Assembly (NCBI GenBank): GCA_050248735.1
Contig: JBFWRU010000002.1
Coordinates: 186,001-250,000, forward strand
Length of the DNA: 64,000 bases
From: JACKFE01 sp050248735
Lineage (GTDB): Bacteria; Nitrospirota; Nitrospiria; Nitrospirales; UBA8639
Direction of reading: 5' to 3'
Numbering within the stretch: position 1 is the first letter of the stretch; every line of letters begins with the position of its first letter. The notes under the pieces were generated by a model, which searched no databases, was not told where the DNA came from, and saw nothing but the letters and a program-made list of their open reading frames with translations. The translations under genes and the position numbers were made by a program. Of this stretch, positions 1 through 9,556 are shown piece after piece.

Positions 1-2
1 AC

Positions 3-1703
3 ACTTCGACATCCGGGATGTCGGCTTCCCGGAGCGGGAGTTTGCAGGCACATGGCTGGAGGGGCGTGACCATCGATTGGGTTCCGCTACCGCAATTGTT
101 TCAGCGGGGGTTGGATCCTGCTCAAATTTTTCGGGACCTCCATGCCTTGGGGGTGGTCAAAGCGTTGCAAGTGCGGACTGACACTTTGCCGGCATTACCG
201 GTCATGGATCCTGAGCGATGTTATCTCAGTTGGGGTATCGAATTGGAAACCGATGTTCCGATCGCGAAAGTGGAAGCCGTGTTTGATTTTGTACGTGACG
301 GTAGTGAATTGACCATTGTGGATCGTGCTCCCAAGAAACCGGAGCCCTATAAGCGAGTCGGGGATATTCTGGTGGAAGAAGGGGTGGTGACTCCTGAACA
401 GGTGGCGGAAAGCCTGGCGAAACAAAAAAATCTTGGCCAGATTCTGGTGGAAGACATGAAGGCCACCCCCCAGCAGGTCGACAAAGCTCTGCAAAAGCAG
501 CAGCAATTGAAAAAAGGCGAGACGGCCTCCATCCGGGTCGATATCGACAAGATCGACAAACTCATTAATCTGGTCGGGGAATTGGTGATTACCCAATCCA
601 TGATCACCGATCTTGGCGAAAAGTTTACGATTAATCAGTTGCCGGTTCTTCAGGAACGGATCGTTCAGTTGGAACGCAATACCCGGGAGCTGCAGGAGCG
701 GGTGATGTCGATCCGGATGATGCCGATTGGAAGCGCCTTCCACCGTTTCCCACGTCTGGTCAGGGATTTGTCCGGGAAAAGCGGCAAGCAAATTCAATTG
801 GTGATGTCGGGCGAGGAAACGGAATTGGACAAGACCTTGATTGAAGCGATTGGCGATCCGCTCACGCATCTGGTTCGCAATTCGGCGGATCATGGATTGG
901 AACCACCGGAAGAACGGCTGGCCCAAGGCAAGCCGGTTAAAGGAACCATACGGCTGAATGCCTATCATGACGGCGGGAGTATTTGTATTGCCGTGGAAGA
1001 TGACGGGAGAGGGCTGAATAGAGAAAAAATTGTTAAAAAAGCGGTTGAAAAAGGCATTATTGCGGATGGCACCAATATGTCGGATGAAGAAGTCTTTCAG
1101 CTGATTTTTCGTCCGGGTTTTTCAACGGCCGATAAGGTGACGGATGTGTCAGGCCGGGGAGTGGGCATGGATGTCGTGAAACGAAATATCGAAGGTCTGG
1201 GCGGGTCCGTGGCCATTCAGAGTACCTTCGGAAAAGGTTCAAAGCTCACCCTGAAGTTACCGCTGACCTTGGCGATTATTGATGGGATGACGGTGCGCGT
1301 CGGAGAAGACAATTACATTATTCCGCTGATTACCGTGACGGAATCGATCCGTCCTAAACCGCACGATCTTCAGCGCATCGTGGGAAAAGGGGAAGTCGTC
1401 AATCTTCGGGGTGAATGGGTGCCGATGGTTAGGCTCTATGAAGTCTTCCAACGCCCCGCAGACTTTACCGATCCCTCGCAGGCCTTGTTGGTGATTGTGG
1501 AAGTGGATGGGCGGCGGGTCGCGGTGCTGGTGGATGAACTGACCGGTCAACAGCAGGTCGTGATTAAAAGTTTGGAGCAAAATTATCGAAAGGTCGAGGC
1601 CATTTCCGGGGCCACCATTCTAGGTGACGGGCAAGTGGCGTTGATCCTGGATGTGCCGGGTTTGGCCAAATTGGCGCGGATTGGCCATATGGTAGCAGCC
1701 TGA
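3..1703 (+). CDS. cheA: Chemotaxis histidine kinase CheA (module 1), 5' truncated by window edge
   Basis: CheA autophosphorylates in response to chemoreceptors and passes phosphate to CheY and CheB. The reading frame is open from base 3, so the start codon and the phosphotransfer (Hpt) domain lie outside the window; the first in-frame ATG (18) is internal. Visible in order: a P2-like segment (ending near base 320), a linker with two copies of a short repeat of the form (R/L)-x-G-x-I-L-V-E (about 355-510), the P3 dimerisation helices (about 540-700, DKLINLVGELVITQ), the ATPase domain with N-box HLVRNSADHG and G-boxes VEDDGRGL and GRGVGMDVV, and a C-terminal CheW-like domain (about 1260-1690). 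cheW follows 134 bases later. A second, complete CheA lies at 23047. The identification is certain; only the 5' end is missing. Confidence 0.95.
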   Translation, partial: TSTSGMSASRSGSLQAHGWRGVTIDWVPLPQLFQRGLDPAQIFRDLHALGVVKALQVRTDTLPALPVMDPERCYLSWGIELETDVPIAKVEAVFDFVRDGSELTIVDRAPKKPEPYKRVGDILVEEGVVTPEQVAESLAKQKNLGQILVEDMKATPQQVDKALQKQQQLKKGETASIRVDIDKIDKLINLVGELVITQSMITDLGEKFTINQLPVLQERIVQLERNTRELQERVMSIRMMPIGSAFHRFPRLVRDLSGKSGKQIQLVMSGEETELDKTLIEAIGDPLTHLVRNSADHGLEPPEERLAQGKPVKGTIRLNAYHDGGSICIAVEDDGRGLNREKIVKKAVEKGIIADGTNMSDEEVFQLIFRPGFSTADKVTDVSGRGVGMDVVKRNIEGLGGSVAIQSTFGKGSKLTLKLPLTLAIIDGMTVRVGEDNYIIPLITVTESIRPKPHDLQRIVGKGEVVNLRGEWVPMVRLYEVFQRPADFTDPSQALLVIVEVDGRRVAVLVDELTGQQQVVIKSLEQNYRKVEAISGATILGDGQVALILDVPGLAKLARIGHMVAA

Positions 1704-1837
1704 GGAAGAGCGTTAGGCGCCGAAGACGTAAAGGGTAACGGAAAGGTAATGGTTCCTCTCAGGGCTTACGCGTTACGAGAAACAAGAGGACACATATTTA
1801 GCCATGAAGATGATTTTCATAACGAAGGAGACCAATC

Positions 1838-2380
1838 ATGTCCACGGCCACTGTTGACACGACCGAAGCACGCGAGGTTCGGACCACGTATTCCAGCGAA
1901 GACCAACAATACCTGACCTTTGATTTGGCTGATGAATATTACGGGGTGGATATTCTGAAGGTTCAGGAAATTAAAGGGTATACCACCGTGACGCGGATCC
2001 CGAATACTCCCGACTATCTGAAGGGGGTGCTTAACCTTCGTGGAACGATCGTGCCGATTGTGGATCTGCGAATGAAGTTCGGCATGGGCACGACGGAGCC
2101 AACCTCTTTTACCGTAGTCGTGGTTGTGAACGTTCGCAATCGGGTCATGGGTTTTCTGGTTGATGCGGTGTCTGATGTCCTGGATTTGAATGCCAAGAAT
2201 ATTCAACCGCCTCCGGATATGGGGACCACGGTCGATATCACATTTGTGGCCGGGATCGGTAATGCCAATGATCGACTGGTGACTCTCCTGGATATCGATC
2301 GTGTCTTAACGGAGGATGAAGTGAAAGCCGTAGATGATCTTCCTGGAAAAATTGAAAAAATTGAGGGGCATGAGGGATAG
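1838..2380 (+). CDS. cheW: Chemotaxis adaptor CheW (module 1)
   Basis: CheW couples chemoreceptors to CheA in the cytoplasmic array. The 180-residue product is a single CheW domain after a 22-residue acidic N-terminal tail. The typical segments are GVDILKVQEIKGY, GVLNLRGTIVPIVDLR and LVTLLDIDRVL. The start at 1838 is preceded by a GAAGGAG ribosome site at 1824-1830. It sits between cheA and the first chemoreceptor, the expected place for the adaptor of that array. A diverged second CheW is at 31633. Confidence 0.95.
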   Translation: MSTATVDTTEAREVRTTYSSEDQQYLTFDLADEYYGVDILKVQEIKGYTTVTRIPNTPDYLKGVLNLRGTIVPIVDLRMKFGMGTTEPTSFTVVVVVNVRNRVMGFLVDAVSDVLDLNAKNIQPPPDMGTTVDITFVAGIGNANDRLVTLLDIDRVLTEDEVKAVDDLPGKIEKIEGHEG

Positions 2381-2524
2381 ATCTGTGGAACAGTGAACAG
2401 AGGAACGTCAATTTAGCCTCTATCGGGTGCACCCATGACGGATTGTAAGCCGGGCCGGATATTCGTGCGACGGGCTTCAAGACGGGAAGGGCAAACTTTT
2501 GATCAGTGGAAGGAGCGTACGCGT

Positions 2525-4756
2525 ATGAAGATGGTAGAAAAATTTTTACATTGTGGAATTGCGGTCAAACTGGTCATCGTTTTTGTGATTTTCGGCGCGA
2601 TCCCCATGGGGGCGGTAGGAATCATTGCCTATGGATCGGCGGAAAGCATGAAAGACAAGATCGGATATCAATTTCTGTCCGAGGGCAAAGGCCTGGCTGA
2701 TAAAATCGACCGGAACCTGTTTGAACGATACGGAGATGTGCAGGCTTTTGGTTTTAACGATGCGATTACGCGTACCACGCAATGGTATGACCCCACGGAA
2801 TTCAATGCCATTAGCCAGGTCATGAATAAATACGTGCAGGCTTACGGCATTTATGATCTGACGCTGTTGGTCGACCTCAGGGGAGATCTGATTGCCGTGA
2901 ATTTTAAAAATGCCAAAGGGGAACCCATCGATGTCAAATTCCTCTTCGAACAGAATTACAGTGAAGCCCCCTGGTTCAAGGCCCTGGCTGAGGGCAAGTA
3001 TACGGTGCGGCAGCCTTTTACCGCTCCGGGGAATGATATATCCACCGGTACCTTTATCGAGGATATCCACATCGATGCGGATGTCCAACGTGCGTTGGGG
3101 AAAGACGGATATGTGATGGGATTTTCTTCTCCGGTCTATGACGAGGTGGGACGGGTTGTGGCCTACTGGTCCAATCGGGCGAATTTCTCGGTAGTCGAAA
3201 ATATGTTTCAGGATACCTATCGGAATTTAAAAGATGTGGGTTTTCCCGGCGCCGAACTCACCTTGATTGATGAGCGGGGCAGGGTGATCCTGGACTATGA
3301 CCCTAGTTCAACCAAAACCGACAAGATTGTCCGTAATTTCGATGTCTTGATGAAGTTGAATCTCGTAGAAGCCGGAGTTTCGATTGCCAAAAAAGCCATC
3401 AAGGGAGAGTCGGGGGTTGAGACAGCGCTTCACGCTCGAAAAGGGATTCCCCAGGTTGGAGCCTATACGCACTTGCATGGGGCATTGGGTTATCCGGGCA
3501 TGAACTGGGCGGTGTTGGTCCGGGTCCCGGAAGAGGAAGCCGTCGCGGGACCCTTGGGGGTGCAGAAGAAAGTCATCATGACGGGAATCATTTGTTTGGC
3601 ACTTATCCTACCACTTGGTTGGTGGGTTGGCCGTCGTGGAGCCAATAGTCTGATCCAAGTCAGTGAAGTCGCCCAGCGCGCCGCCGAAGGCGATTTGACC
3701 AAACGGGTCACGGTGACATCCAAAGACGAACTGGGTGCTCTTGGCCATGCGATGAATGCCATGTTGGATAATTTGGTGAAAGTGGTGTCGGAAGTCCGTC
3801 AGGCGGCGGAACATGTCTCAACCGCGTCGAGTGAAATCACGCAAGGCAATGAGGATCTCTCCCAACGCACGTCGGCGCAAGCCGGAGCCCTGGAAGAGAC
3901 GAGTGCGTCGATGGAGGAAATGACGTCCACGATCAGACAAAATGCGGATAACGCCAAGCAGGCCAACCAATTGGCGGTGGCCGCCCGCGAAGTGGCCGAA
4001 AAGGGTGGGACGGTGACGGAGAAAGCTGTCGAAGCCATGAATGGTATCAACCAGAGCAGCAAAAAGATTGCGGATATTATTAATGTGATCGATGAAATTG
4101 CGTTTCAGACCAATCTGCTGGCCTTGAATGCGGCCGTGGAAGCGGCGCGGGCGGGCGAGCAGGGCCGGGGATTTGCGGTGGTGGCATCGGAAGTGCGGAA
4201 TTTGGCCCAGCGTTCGGCGACGGCCGCCAAGGAAATCAAGGCGTTGATCAACGAGTCCGTCCAGAAGGTGGGTGACGGCAGTGAACTGGTCAATCGCTCG
4301 GGGCAGACGCTGGAGGAGATCGTCAACTCAGTCAAGCGGGTGACGGATATTATTGCCGAAATCAGCGCCGCTTCGCAGGAGCAGGCGGCGGGGATCGATC
4401 AGGTGAATAAGGCGGTGATGCAGATGGATCAGGGGACGCAACAAAATGCAGCCTTGGTGGAACAGGCCACCTCGGCTTCCCAATCCATGAAACAGCAATC
4501 TGCTGAACTGTTGAACCAAGTGGCCTTTTTTAAATTTCAAGATGAGGGACTGGCAAACGGGGCTCATCTGACGGGATCACGAGGTTCCGGAGGAGATAGC
4601 CAGCCAAGCTTGTCCACCAAGTCGTCCTCCACGACCCCAAAATTACCGTTGATGAAAAGTGGATCTTCCACCAAAAAAGTAGCCCGGCCACCCCTTGTCG
4701 GGGTGGGGAATCCCAAAGGACAGGATCTTTGGGAGGGGGACGAGAATTCTTTTTAG
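2525..4756 (+). CDS. Methyl-accepting chemotaxis protein, dCache-like sensor
   Basis: This is a transmembrane chemoreceptor of 743 residues from the chosen start. Order: TM1 (about residues 12-35), a periplasmic sensor of about 300 residues that looks like a double-Cache domain, TM2 (about 345-365), a HAMP domain (GANSLIQVSEVAQRAAEGDL), and the coiled-coil signalling domain with the tip QTNLLALNAAVEAARAGEQG. A Ser/Thr/Lys-rich linker follows and the protein ends in DENSF. The frame is open from 2435, but ATG 2525 has AAGGAG at 2510-2515 and puts TM1 at the N-terminus. The signalling-domain DNA is nearly identical to that of the next two receptors. The terminal residues are a poor match to the x-aromatic-x-x-aromatic CheR-docking motif found on those two. 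Ligand unknown. Confidence 0.92.
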   Translation: MKMVEKFLHCGIAVKLVIVFVIFGAIPMGAVGIIAYGSAESMKDKIGYQFLSEGKGLADKIDRNLFERYGDVQAFGFNDAITRTTQWYDPTEFNAISQVMNKYVQAYGIYDLTLLVDLRGDLIAVNFKNAKGEPIDVKFLFEQNYSEAPWFKALAEGKYTVRQPFTAPGNDISTGTFIEDIHIDADVQRALGKDGYVMGFSSPVYDEVGRVVAYWSNRANFSVVENMFQDTYRNLKDVGFPGAELTLIDERGRVILDYDPSSTKTDKIVRNFDVLMKLNLVEAGVSIAKKAIKGESGVETALHARKGIPQVGAYTHLHGALGYPGMNWAVLVRVPEEEAVAGPLGVQKKVIMTGIICLALILPLGWWVGRRGANSLIQVSEVAQRAAEGDLTKRVTVTSKDELGALGHAMNAMLDNLVKVVSEVRQAAEHVSTASSEITQGNEDLSQRTSAQAGALEETSASMEEMTSTIRQNADNAKQANQLAVAAREVAEKGGTVTEKAVEAMNGINQSSKKIADIINVIDEIAFQTNLLALNAAVEAARAGEQGRGFAVVASEVRNLAQRSATAAKEIKALINESVQKVGDGSELVNRSGQTLEEIVNSVKRVTDIIAEISAASQEQAAGIDQVNKAVMQMDQGTQQNAALVEQATSASQSMKQQSAELLNQVAFFKFQDEGLANGAHLTGSRGSGGDSQPSLSTKSSSTTPKLPLMKSGSSTKKVARPPLVGVGNPKGQDLWEGDENSF
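3752..4495 (+). repeat. Long direct DNA repeat, copy 1 (receptor signalling domain)
   Basis: This stretch, from the end of HAMP to the end of the signalling helices, matches 6414-7157 at a constant offset of 2662 bases. From 3866 on it also matches 8474-9097 at an offset of 4608. Only scattered base differences are visible, including at synonymous positions, whereas the flanking sensor regions are clearly diverged. This suggests recent duplication or gene conversion. Confidence 0.85.
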
Positions 4757-5183
4757 CCTTGTTGAAGTCATGAACCCTACATTCTGATATTCAAGTTTAT
4801 CACGGTTACTGTTCGAGGGAGAGATCATGAGCGGTCCGAAGCATGAACGGGGTGGAGAGCACATTCGAACCCTGTTGCATCAAATGGGACAACGAAAAAC
4901 TCATGGTGGAATAGTAAGAGGGAAGGGTTGGGGAAGGAGATTCGTCGAGAGGTTGAGTGATTTGGCTCCGTCTCTCGGAAAATGGTGGAAGACGGTGAGA
5001 GGGAAAGATGCTCTTTCCTCATCGTCCATGATGGATAATATCTCTTGGCCTGGACCCTATCCTGTTTCTCCCGAACGAACGGAAGAAGCGAATGCACATG
5101 CTGGTGGCAGACTTGTCCCGAAGGGAAAGGATGCCATTTTCAGGAAACCGGATAGACATCCACAATCAGAAGGTGAGGGTGTT
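4757..5183 (+). other. Gap between receptors; in-frame upstream ORF of unclear meaning
   Basis: This gap of 427 bases holds an open frame from ATG 4827 (preceded by GAGGGAGAG) that runs without stop into the receptor starting at 5184. The translated segment is rich in Arg, Lys and Gly and has no membrane helix or domain I recognise. It could be an alternative N-terminus, but it is more probably untranslated leader. No promoter with good consensus was seen. Confidence 0.4.
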
Positions 5184-7427
5184 ATGAACAGCATCGCAAA
5201 CAAAATTTTCAGTTGGGGAATCGCGACAAAGTTGGTGGTCTTGTTCGCCATCTTTGGCATTGTTCCCATGGCGACGGTGGCCTATTTGGGAAATTCGGCC
5301 ACAGGGGAAATGGAGAAGGCTGCCGGACAGCGGGTCCAGAATGTGGCGACCAATATTGCCGATAAAATCGACCGGAATTTATTCGAACGCTATGGCGATC
5401 CTCAGTCATTCGGTCTCAACAAGATCGTGGGGGAACGATATCATTGGTACTCCAAGGAAAATAATGCGATCGCCCAGGCCATGAATCAATATGTGACGAC
5501 CTCCGGGATTTATTATTTGACGATTTTGGTGGATCCCGTCGGAGATGTCATGGCGGTTAATAATAAGGATGGTAAAGGGAATCCGATCGACACGACGGCA
5601 ATTTATTCAAAGAAATATTCCGATGCTCCCTGGTTTAAGGCTCTGGAGGCCAAGGAGTTCACCACGAAACAACCCTTTACGGCTCCCGGTAACGACACGT
5701 CGACCGGGACCATCATCGAAGATCTTCATGTAGATGAGGATGTGAAGTCCGTCTATCCCGGCGATGACGGATTGACATTGGGATTTTCGGCCCCGGTGTA
5801 TATCGACGGCGATTTAATCGGCTATTGGAGCAATCGGGTCAAATTTTCCCTGGTGGAGGAAATCGTCCAAACGGCCTATCAGGAACTCAAGGCTTCTGGT
5901 TTTCCCGGAACCGAGATTACGGTATTGGGTGATAAGGGACAGGTCATTGTGGATTACGATCCCTCTGCTCAAGGTAAGGAAGAGGTGAGCCATAATCTCG
6001 AAAATATCCTGTTTAAACTCAATTTAGCGGAAAAGGGGTTGGAGGCTGCTCAAGAGGCGGTGGCCGGAAAAACAGGCAACATGGTTTCTACCCATGTACG
6101 AAAGGGAATCGAACAGTTTGCCGGTTATACCCATTTGAAAGGGGCCTTAGGCTATCCGGGCATGAACTGGTCCGTCATGGTCCGCATACCAAAAGTTGAG
6201 GCGGCGGCGGCGGCGATTGCCTTCAACCGCAGCTTGACCATGACCGCCATTATTTGTATCGCCTTGATTGTGATCATTGGATTGTGGGTGGGGCGTCGCG
6301 GAGCGAACAGTCTCATTCAGGTCAGTGAAGTGGCACAGCGGGCGGCCGAAGGGGATTTGAGCAAGCGGGTCAGGGTCACCTCCAATGATGAACTTGGAGT
6401 CATGGGTAAGGCCATGAATGCCATGTTGGATAATTTGGTGAAAGTGGTGTCGGAAGTCCGTCAGGCGGCAGAACATGTCTCAACTGCGTCGAGTGAAATC
6501 ACGCAAGGCAATGAGGATCTCTCCCAACGCACGTCGGCACAAGCCGGAGCCCTGGAAGAGACGAGTGCGTCGATGGAGGAAATGACGTCCACGATCAAAC
6601 AGAATGCGGATAACGCCAAGCAGGCCAACCAATTGGCGGTGGCCGCCCGCGAAGTGGCCGAAAAGGGTGGGGCGGTGACGGACAAAGCCGTGGGGGCCAT
6701 GGATGAGATTAATAAGAGCAGCAAAAAGATTGCGGATATTATTAATGTGATCGATGAAATTGCGTTTCAGACCAATCTGCTGGCCTTGAATGCGGCCGTG
6801 GAAGCGGCGCGGGCGGGCGAGCAGGGCCGGGGATTTGCGGTGGTGGCATCGGAAGTGCGGAATTTGGCCCAGCGTTCGGCGACGGCCGCCAAGGAAATCA
6901 AGGCGTTGATTAACGAGTCCGTCCAGAAGGTGGGTGACGGCAGTGAACTGGTCAATCGCTCGGGGCAGACGTTGGAGGAGATCGTCAACTCGGTCAAGCG
7001 GGTGACGGATATTATTGCCGAAATCAGCGCCGCTTCGCAGGAGCAGGCGGCGGGGATCGATCAGGTGAATAAGGCGGTGATGCAGATGGATCAGGGGACG
7101 CAACAAAATGCGGCCTTGGTGGAACAGGCCACCTCGGCCTCCCAATCCATGAAACAACAGGCGACCGAATTATTGAACCAGGTAGCATTTTTTAAGCTTG
7201 AAGATGGAGGCGGACACCACTTCACTCAGGCCAGTACCTCCCGTGGATCGGGATCCGAGGTGCCCCCGTCACCTGTCAAGAAATCGTCAACGGGAACTCA
7301 GGCTCTTCCAACACCGAAGGCTGCCTCCTCTCCCAAAGCTATGACCAAACCACAGCCGGTGGGAGTGGGCAGTTCAAATGGCCAAGAGCGACGCCAACGG
7401 GAAGATGATCTTTTTGAAGAGTTCTAA
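5184..7427 (+). CDS. Methyl-accepting chemotaxis protein, dCache-like sensor, with C-terminal docking tail
   Basis: This is a paralogue of the receptor at 2525: 747 residues with TM1, a similar periplasmic sensor (shared NLFERYGD and APGND-STGT-IED segments), TM2, a HAMP of the same type and an almost identical signalling domain. The tail of about 70 residues is rich in Ser, Thr, Pro and Lys and ends in LFEEF. That fits the x-[FHWY]-x-x-[FHWY] pentapeptide that docks CheR/CheB in enteric receptors. The start at 5184 follows AAGGTGAGG (5170-5178) and begins directly before TM1. The frame is open back to an ATG at 4827 that also has a purine-rich site; that start would add 119 residues with no recognisable domain, so I prefer 5184. 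Ligand unknown. Confidence 0.92.
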   Translation: MNSIANKIFSWGIATKLVVLFAIFGIVPMATVAYLGNSATGEMEKAAGQRVQNVATNIADKIDRNLFERYGDPQSFGLNKIVGERYHWYSKENNAIAQAMNQYVTTSGIYYLTILVDPVGDVMAVNNKDGKGNPIDTTAIYSKKYSDAPWFKALEAKEFTTKQPFTAPGNDTSTGTIIEDLHVDEDVKSVYPGDDGLTLGFSAPVYIDGDLIGYWSNRVKFSLVEEIVQTAYQELKASGFPGTEITVLGDKGQVIVDYDPSAQGKEEVSHNLENILFKLNLAEKGLEAAQEAVAGKTGNMVSTHVRKGIEQFAGYTHLKGALGYPGMNWSVMVRIPKVEAAAAAIAFNRSLTMTAIICIALIVIIGLWVGRRGANSLIQVSEVAQRAAEGDLSKRVRVTSNDELGVMGKAMNAMLDNLVKVVSEVRQAAEHVSTASSEITQGNEDLSQRTSAQAGALEETSASMEEMTSTIKQNADNAKQANQLAVAAREVAEKGGAVTDKAVGAMDEINKSSKKIADIINVIDEIAFQTNLLALNAAVEAARAGEQGRGFAVVASEVRNLAQRSATAAKEIKALINESVQKVGDGSELVNRSGQTLEEIVNSVKRVTDIIAEISAASQEQAAGIDQVNKAVMQMDQGTQQNAALVEQATSASQSMKQQATELLNQVAFFKLEDGGGHHFTQASTSRGSGSEVPPSPVKKSSTGTQALPTPKAASSPKAMTKPQPVGVGSSNGQERRQREDDLFEEF
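6414..7157 (+). repeat. Long direct DNA repeat, copy 2 (receptor signalling domain)
   Basis: Second copy of the near-identical block at 3752-4495. The reading phase is the same, and identity falls off sharply on both sides, within HAMP and in the C-terminal tail. Confidence 0.85.
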
Positions 7428-7561
7428 GCTAGGAGTCGTGAAGGGCAGGGGACAGATGTCTTCCTTCCCTCTCCTTATGCGCAAATGGTTTCTTGTCGCG
7501 TTTAAACAGGGCAATTGAAGCATGTGGATTGAATAATTAATTTTAAAAGGTAGGAGGGATT

Positions 7562-9382
7562 ATGGGCATGGGGAATGGGTGGAAGGCGTTAGGTATCGGG
7601 CCAAAAGTGGTTGTTACGACCATGGGAGTATTTGGTTGCCTGCTGATAGGCGGAGCCTATTTGATCGGACAACAATTGCAAGCGGACCTTGAACGGGTCT
7701 TAGCGGATCAAGCCTTGATTGTTCAAAAACAGATCGAGGTGACGCGAGCCTATGTGACAAAAGAATTTGTGGTGAAAGCCAAAGCTGCCGGTATGAAAAC
7801 CAGTATTGAGCATAGTGAACCGGATGCGATTCCTTTTCCGGCGACTTTTACCCGTGAAACGGCCGAGCAATTGGCGGAAGAAGGGGTCTATAACGCCAGA
7901 GTGATTAGCTCATCCCCTCTTAACCCCAAAAATGCCCCTCAGGATGCGTTTGAGAAAGAAGCTCTTGCCGCCTTAGCCACAGGTGAAAAAGAGTTTTCGA
8001 AAATCGATACGGTGAATGGAAAAATGATGTTCCGACGTGCGACCCAGGATTTGGCTAGTGTCAAGGCCTGTGTTGGCTGTCATGAAGGAAAGCAGGTTGG
8101 GGATATGTTAGGGGCTGTGTCGGTGCAGATTCCCATGGATGCCCCCACTGCTCAGTTGCAACGGAACCTCAGCAATATGTATTGGGGCATTCTTGCTGTC
8201 GGTGTATTGATGATGGCCCTGCTGTATGTTCTGATTTCCAAGCTGGTGGTCCGACCCATGAAGAGTTTGGAAGCCATGGCCGAACAGGCGCGTGACGGCG
8301 ATCTCACTGCCCGAACCACCGTGCAGAACCAGGATGAAATCGGTCGGACCTGCGAATCGTTTAATGCCATGTTTGACCGGGTAGGTGAAGTCATGCATTC
8401 CGTCAAAACGGCCGTGTCGGGTATCACGACCGGGACTTCCGAGATTAATGCCGGGACTTCGGATTTGGCTGAGCGCACGTCGGCGCAAGCCGGAGCCCTG
8501 GAAGAGACGAGTGCGTCGATGGAGGAAATGACGTCCACGATCAAACAGAATGCGGATAACGCCAAGCAGGCCAACCAATTGGCGGTGGCCGCCCGCGAAG
8601 TGGCCGAAAAGGGTGGGGCGGTGACGGACAAAGCCGTGGAGGCCATGGATGAAATTAACAGAAGCAGCAAAAAGATTGCGGATATTATTAATGTGATCGA
8701 TGAAATTGCGTTTCAGACCAATCTGCTGGCCTTGAATGCGGCTGTGGAAGCGGCACGGGCGGGCGAGCAGGGCCGGGGATTTGCGGTGGTGGCATCGGAA
8801 GTGCGGAATTTGGCCCAGCGTTCGGCCACGGCCGCCAAGGAAATCAAGTCGTTGATTAACGAGTCCGTCCAGAAGGTGGGTGACGGCAGTGAACTGGTCA
8901 ATCGCTCGGGGCAGACGCTGGAGGAGATCGTCAACTCGGTCAAGCGGGTGACGGATATTATTGCCGAAATCAGTGCCGCTTCGCAGGAGCAGGCGGCGGG
9001 GATCGATCAGGTGAATAAGGCGGTGATGCAGATGGATCAGGGAACGCAACAAAATGCGGCCTTGGTGGAACAGGCCACCTCGGCCTCCCAATCCATGGCA
9101 CAGCAAGCGAAAGACCTTTTGAAGCAAGTTGAATTTTTCAAGGTCCGGGCAGAGGCGGGAGGAACAGGACCCGGCCACCGGATGAATACGCCTTCCCCTG
9201 TTCAATCGTCCTCCAAGAAGACCACGGCCTCTTACTCTCCTCGTCCCGTTCCTTCTGCTTCTATGACCCGTCAGGGGAGTGAAGCACATTCCTCTCCGAA
9301 AAAAGAGGAAACCGTGGGCGTTGGAAGTGCAACATCCAACGGACATAAAAAGGCTGAGGACGATTTCTTTGAAGAATTTTAA
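7562..9382 (+). CDS. Chemoreceptor with periplasmic c-type heme (Tll0287-like/DUF3365) sensor
   Basis: The 606-residue receptor has TM1 (about residues 17-37), then a periplasmic domain of the Tll0287/DUF3365 type with a single CxxCH heme motif (CVGCH, near residue 170). TM2 (about 205-225), HAMP and the signalling domain shared with the two previous receptors follow. The C-terminus is a Ser/Pro-rich linker ending in FFEEF, a good CheR/CheB docking pentapeptide. GGAGGG at 7553-7558 precedes the start. The heme suggests redox, oxygen or NO-type sensing, which is inference from family knowledge. A free protein of the same sensor family (9677) and a second heme receptor (28229) lie in the window. 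Confidence 0.92.
   Translation: MGMGNGWKALGIGPKVVVTTMGVFGCLLIGGAYLIGQQLQADLERVLADQALIVQKQIEVTRAYVTKEFVVKAKAAGMKTSIEHSEPDAIPFPATFTRETAEQLAEEGVYNARVISSSPLNPKNAPQDAFEKEALAALATGEKEFSKIDTVNGKMMFRRATQDLASVKACVGCHEGKQVGDMLGAVSVQIPMDAPTAQLQRNLSNMYWGILAVGVLMMALLYVLISKLVVRPMKSLEAMAEQARDGDLTARTTVQNQDEIGRTCESFNAMFDRVGEVMHSVKTAVSGITTGTSEINAGTSDLAERTSAQAGALEETSASMEEMTSTIKQNADNAKQANQLAVAAREVAEKGGAVTDKAVEAMDEINRSSKKIADIINVIDEIAFQTNLLALNAAVEAARAGEQGRGFAVVASEVRNLAQRSATAAKEIKSLINESVQKVGDGSELVNRSGQTLEEIVNSVKRVTDIIAEISAASQEQAAGIDQVNKAVMQMDQGTQQNAALVEQATSASQSMAQQAKDLLKQVEFFKVRAEAGGTGPGHRMNTPSPVQSSSKKTTASYSPRPVPSASMTRQGSEAHSSPKKEETVGVGSATSNGHKKAEDDFFEEF
8474..9097 (+). repeat. Long direct DNA repeat, copy 3 (receptor signalling domain)
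   Basis: Third copy of the block, offset 4608 bases from copy 1. It begins later in the gene because the HAMP and preceding helices of this receptor are of different origin. Confidence 0.8.
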
Positions 9383-9556
9383 ATAGGCGAGGAGTGAATA
9401 GTTGGGAGTGAGGAGTACAACCATACATGTTTGATTTCCTTACTCCTGACTTTTCACCCTTTCCTCTCACGTTTTTTATCCGTGCCTCCCTTGCCTTTCA
9501 CTCTGTTTTCTCCCTCTTACTCTTCATTTCTTTTCGTTTGACCTAAGGATCATTCT

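Noticed and set aside
8108..9424. Long minus-strand open frame (438 codons) opposite a chemoreceptor
   Set aside because: Antisense shadow of a biased coding sequence; similar shadows appear opposite the other receptor copies, and the product is a His/Arg-rich string without domains.
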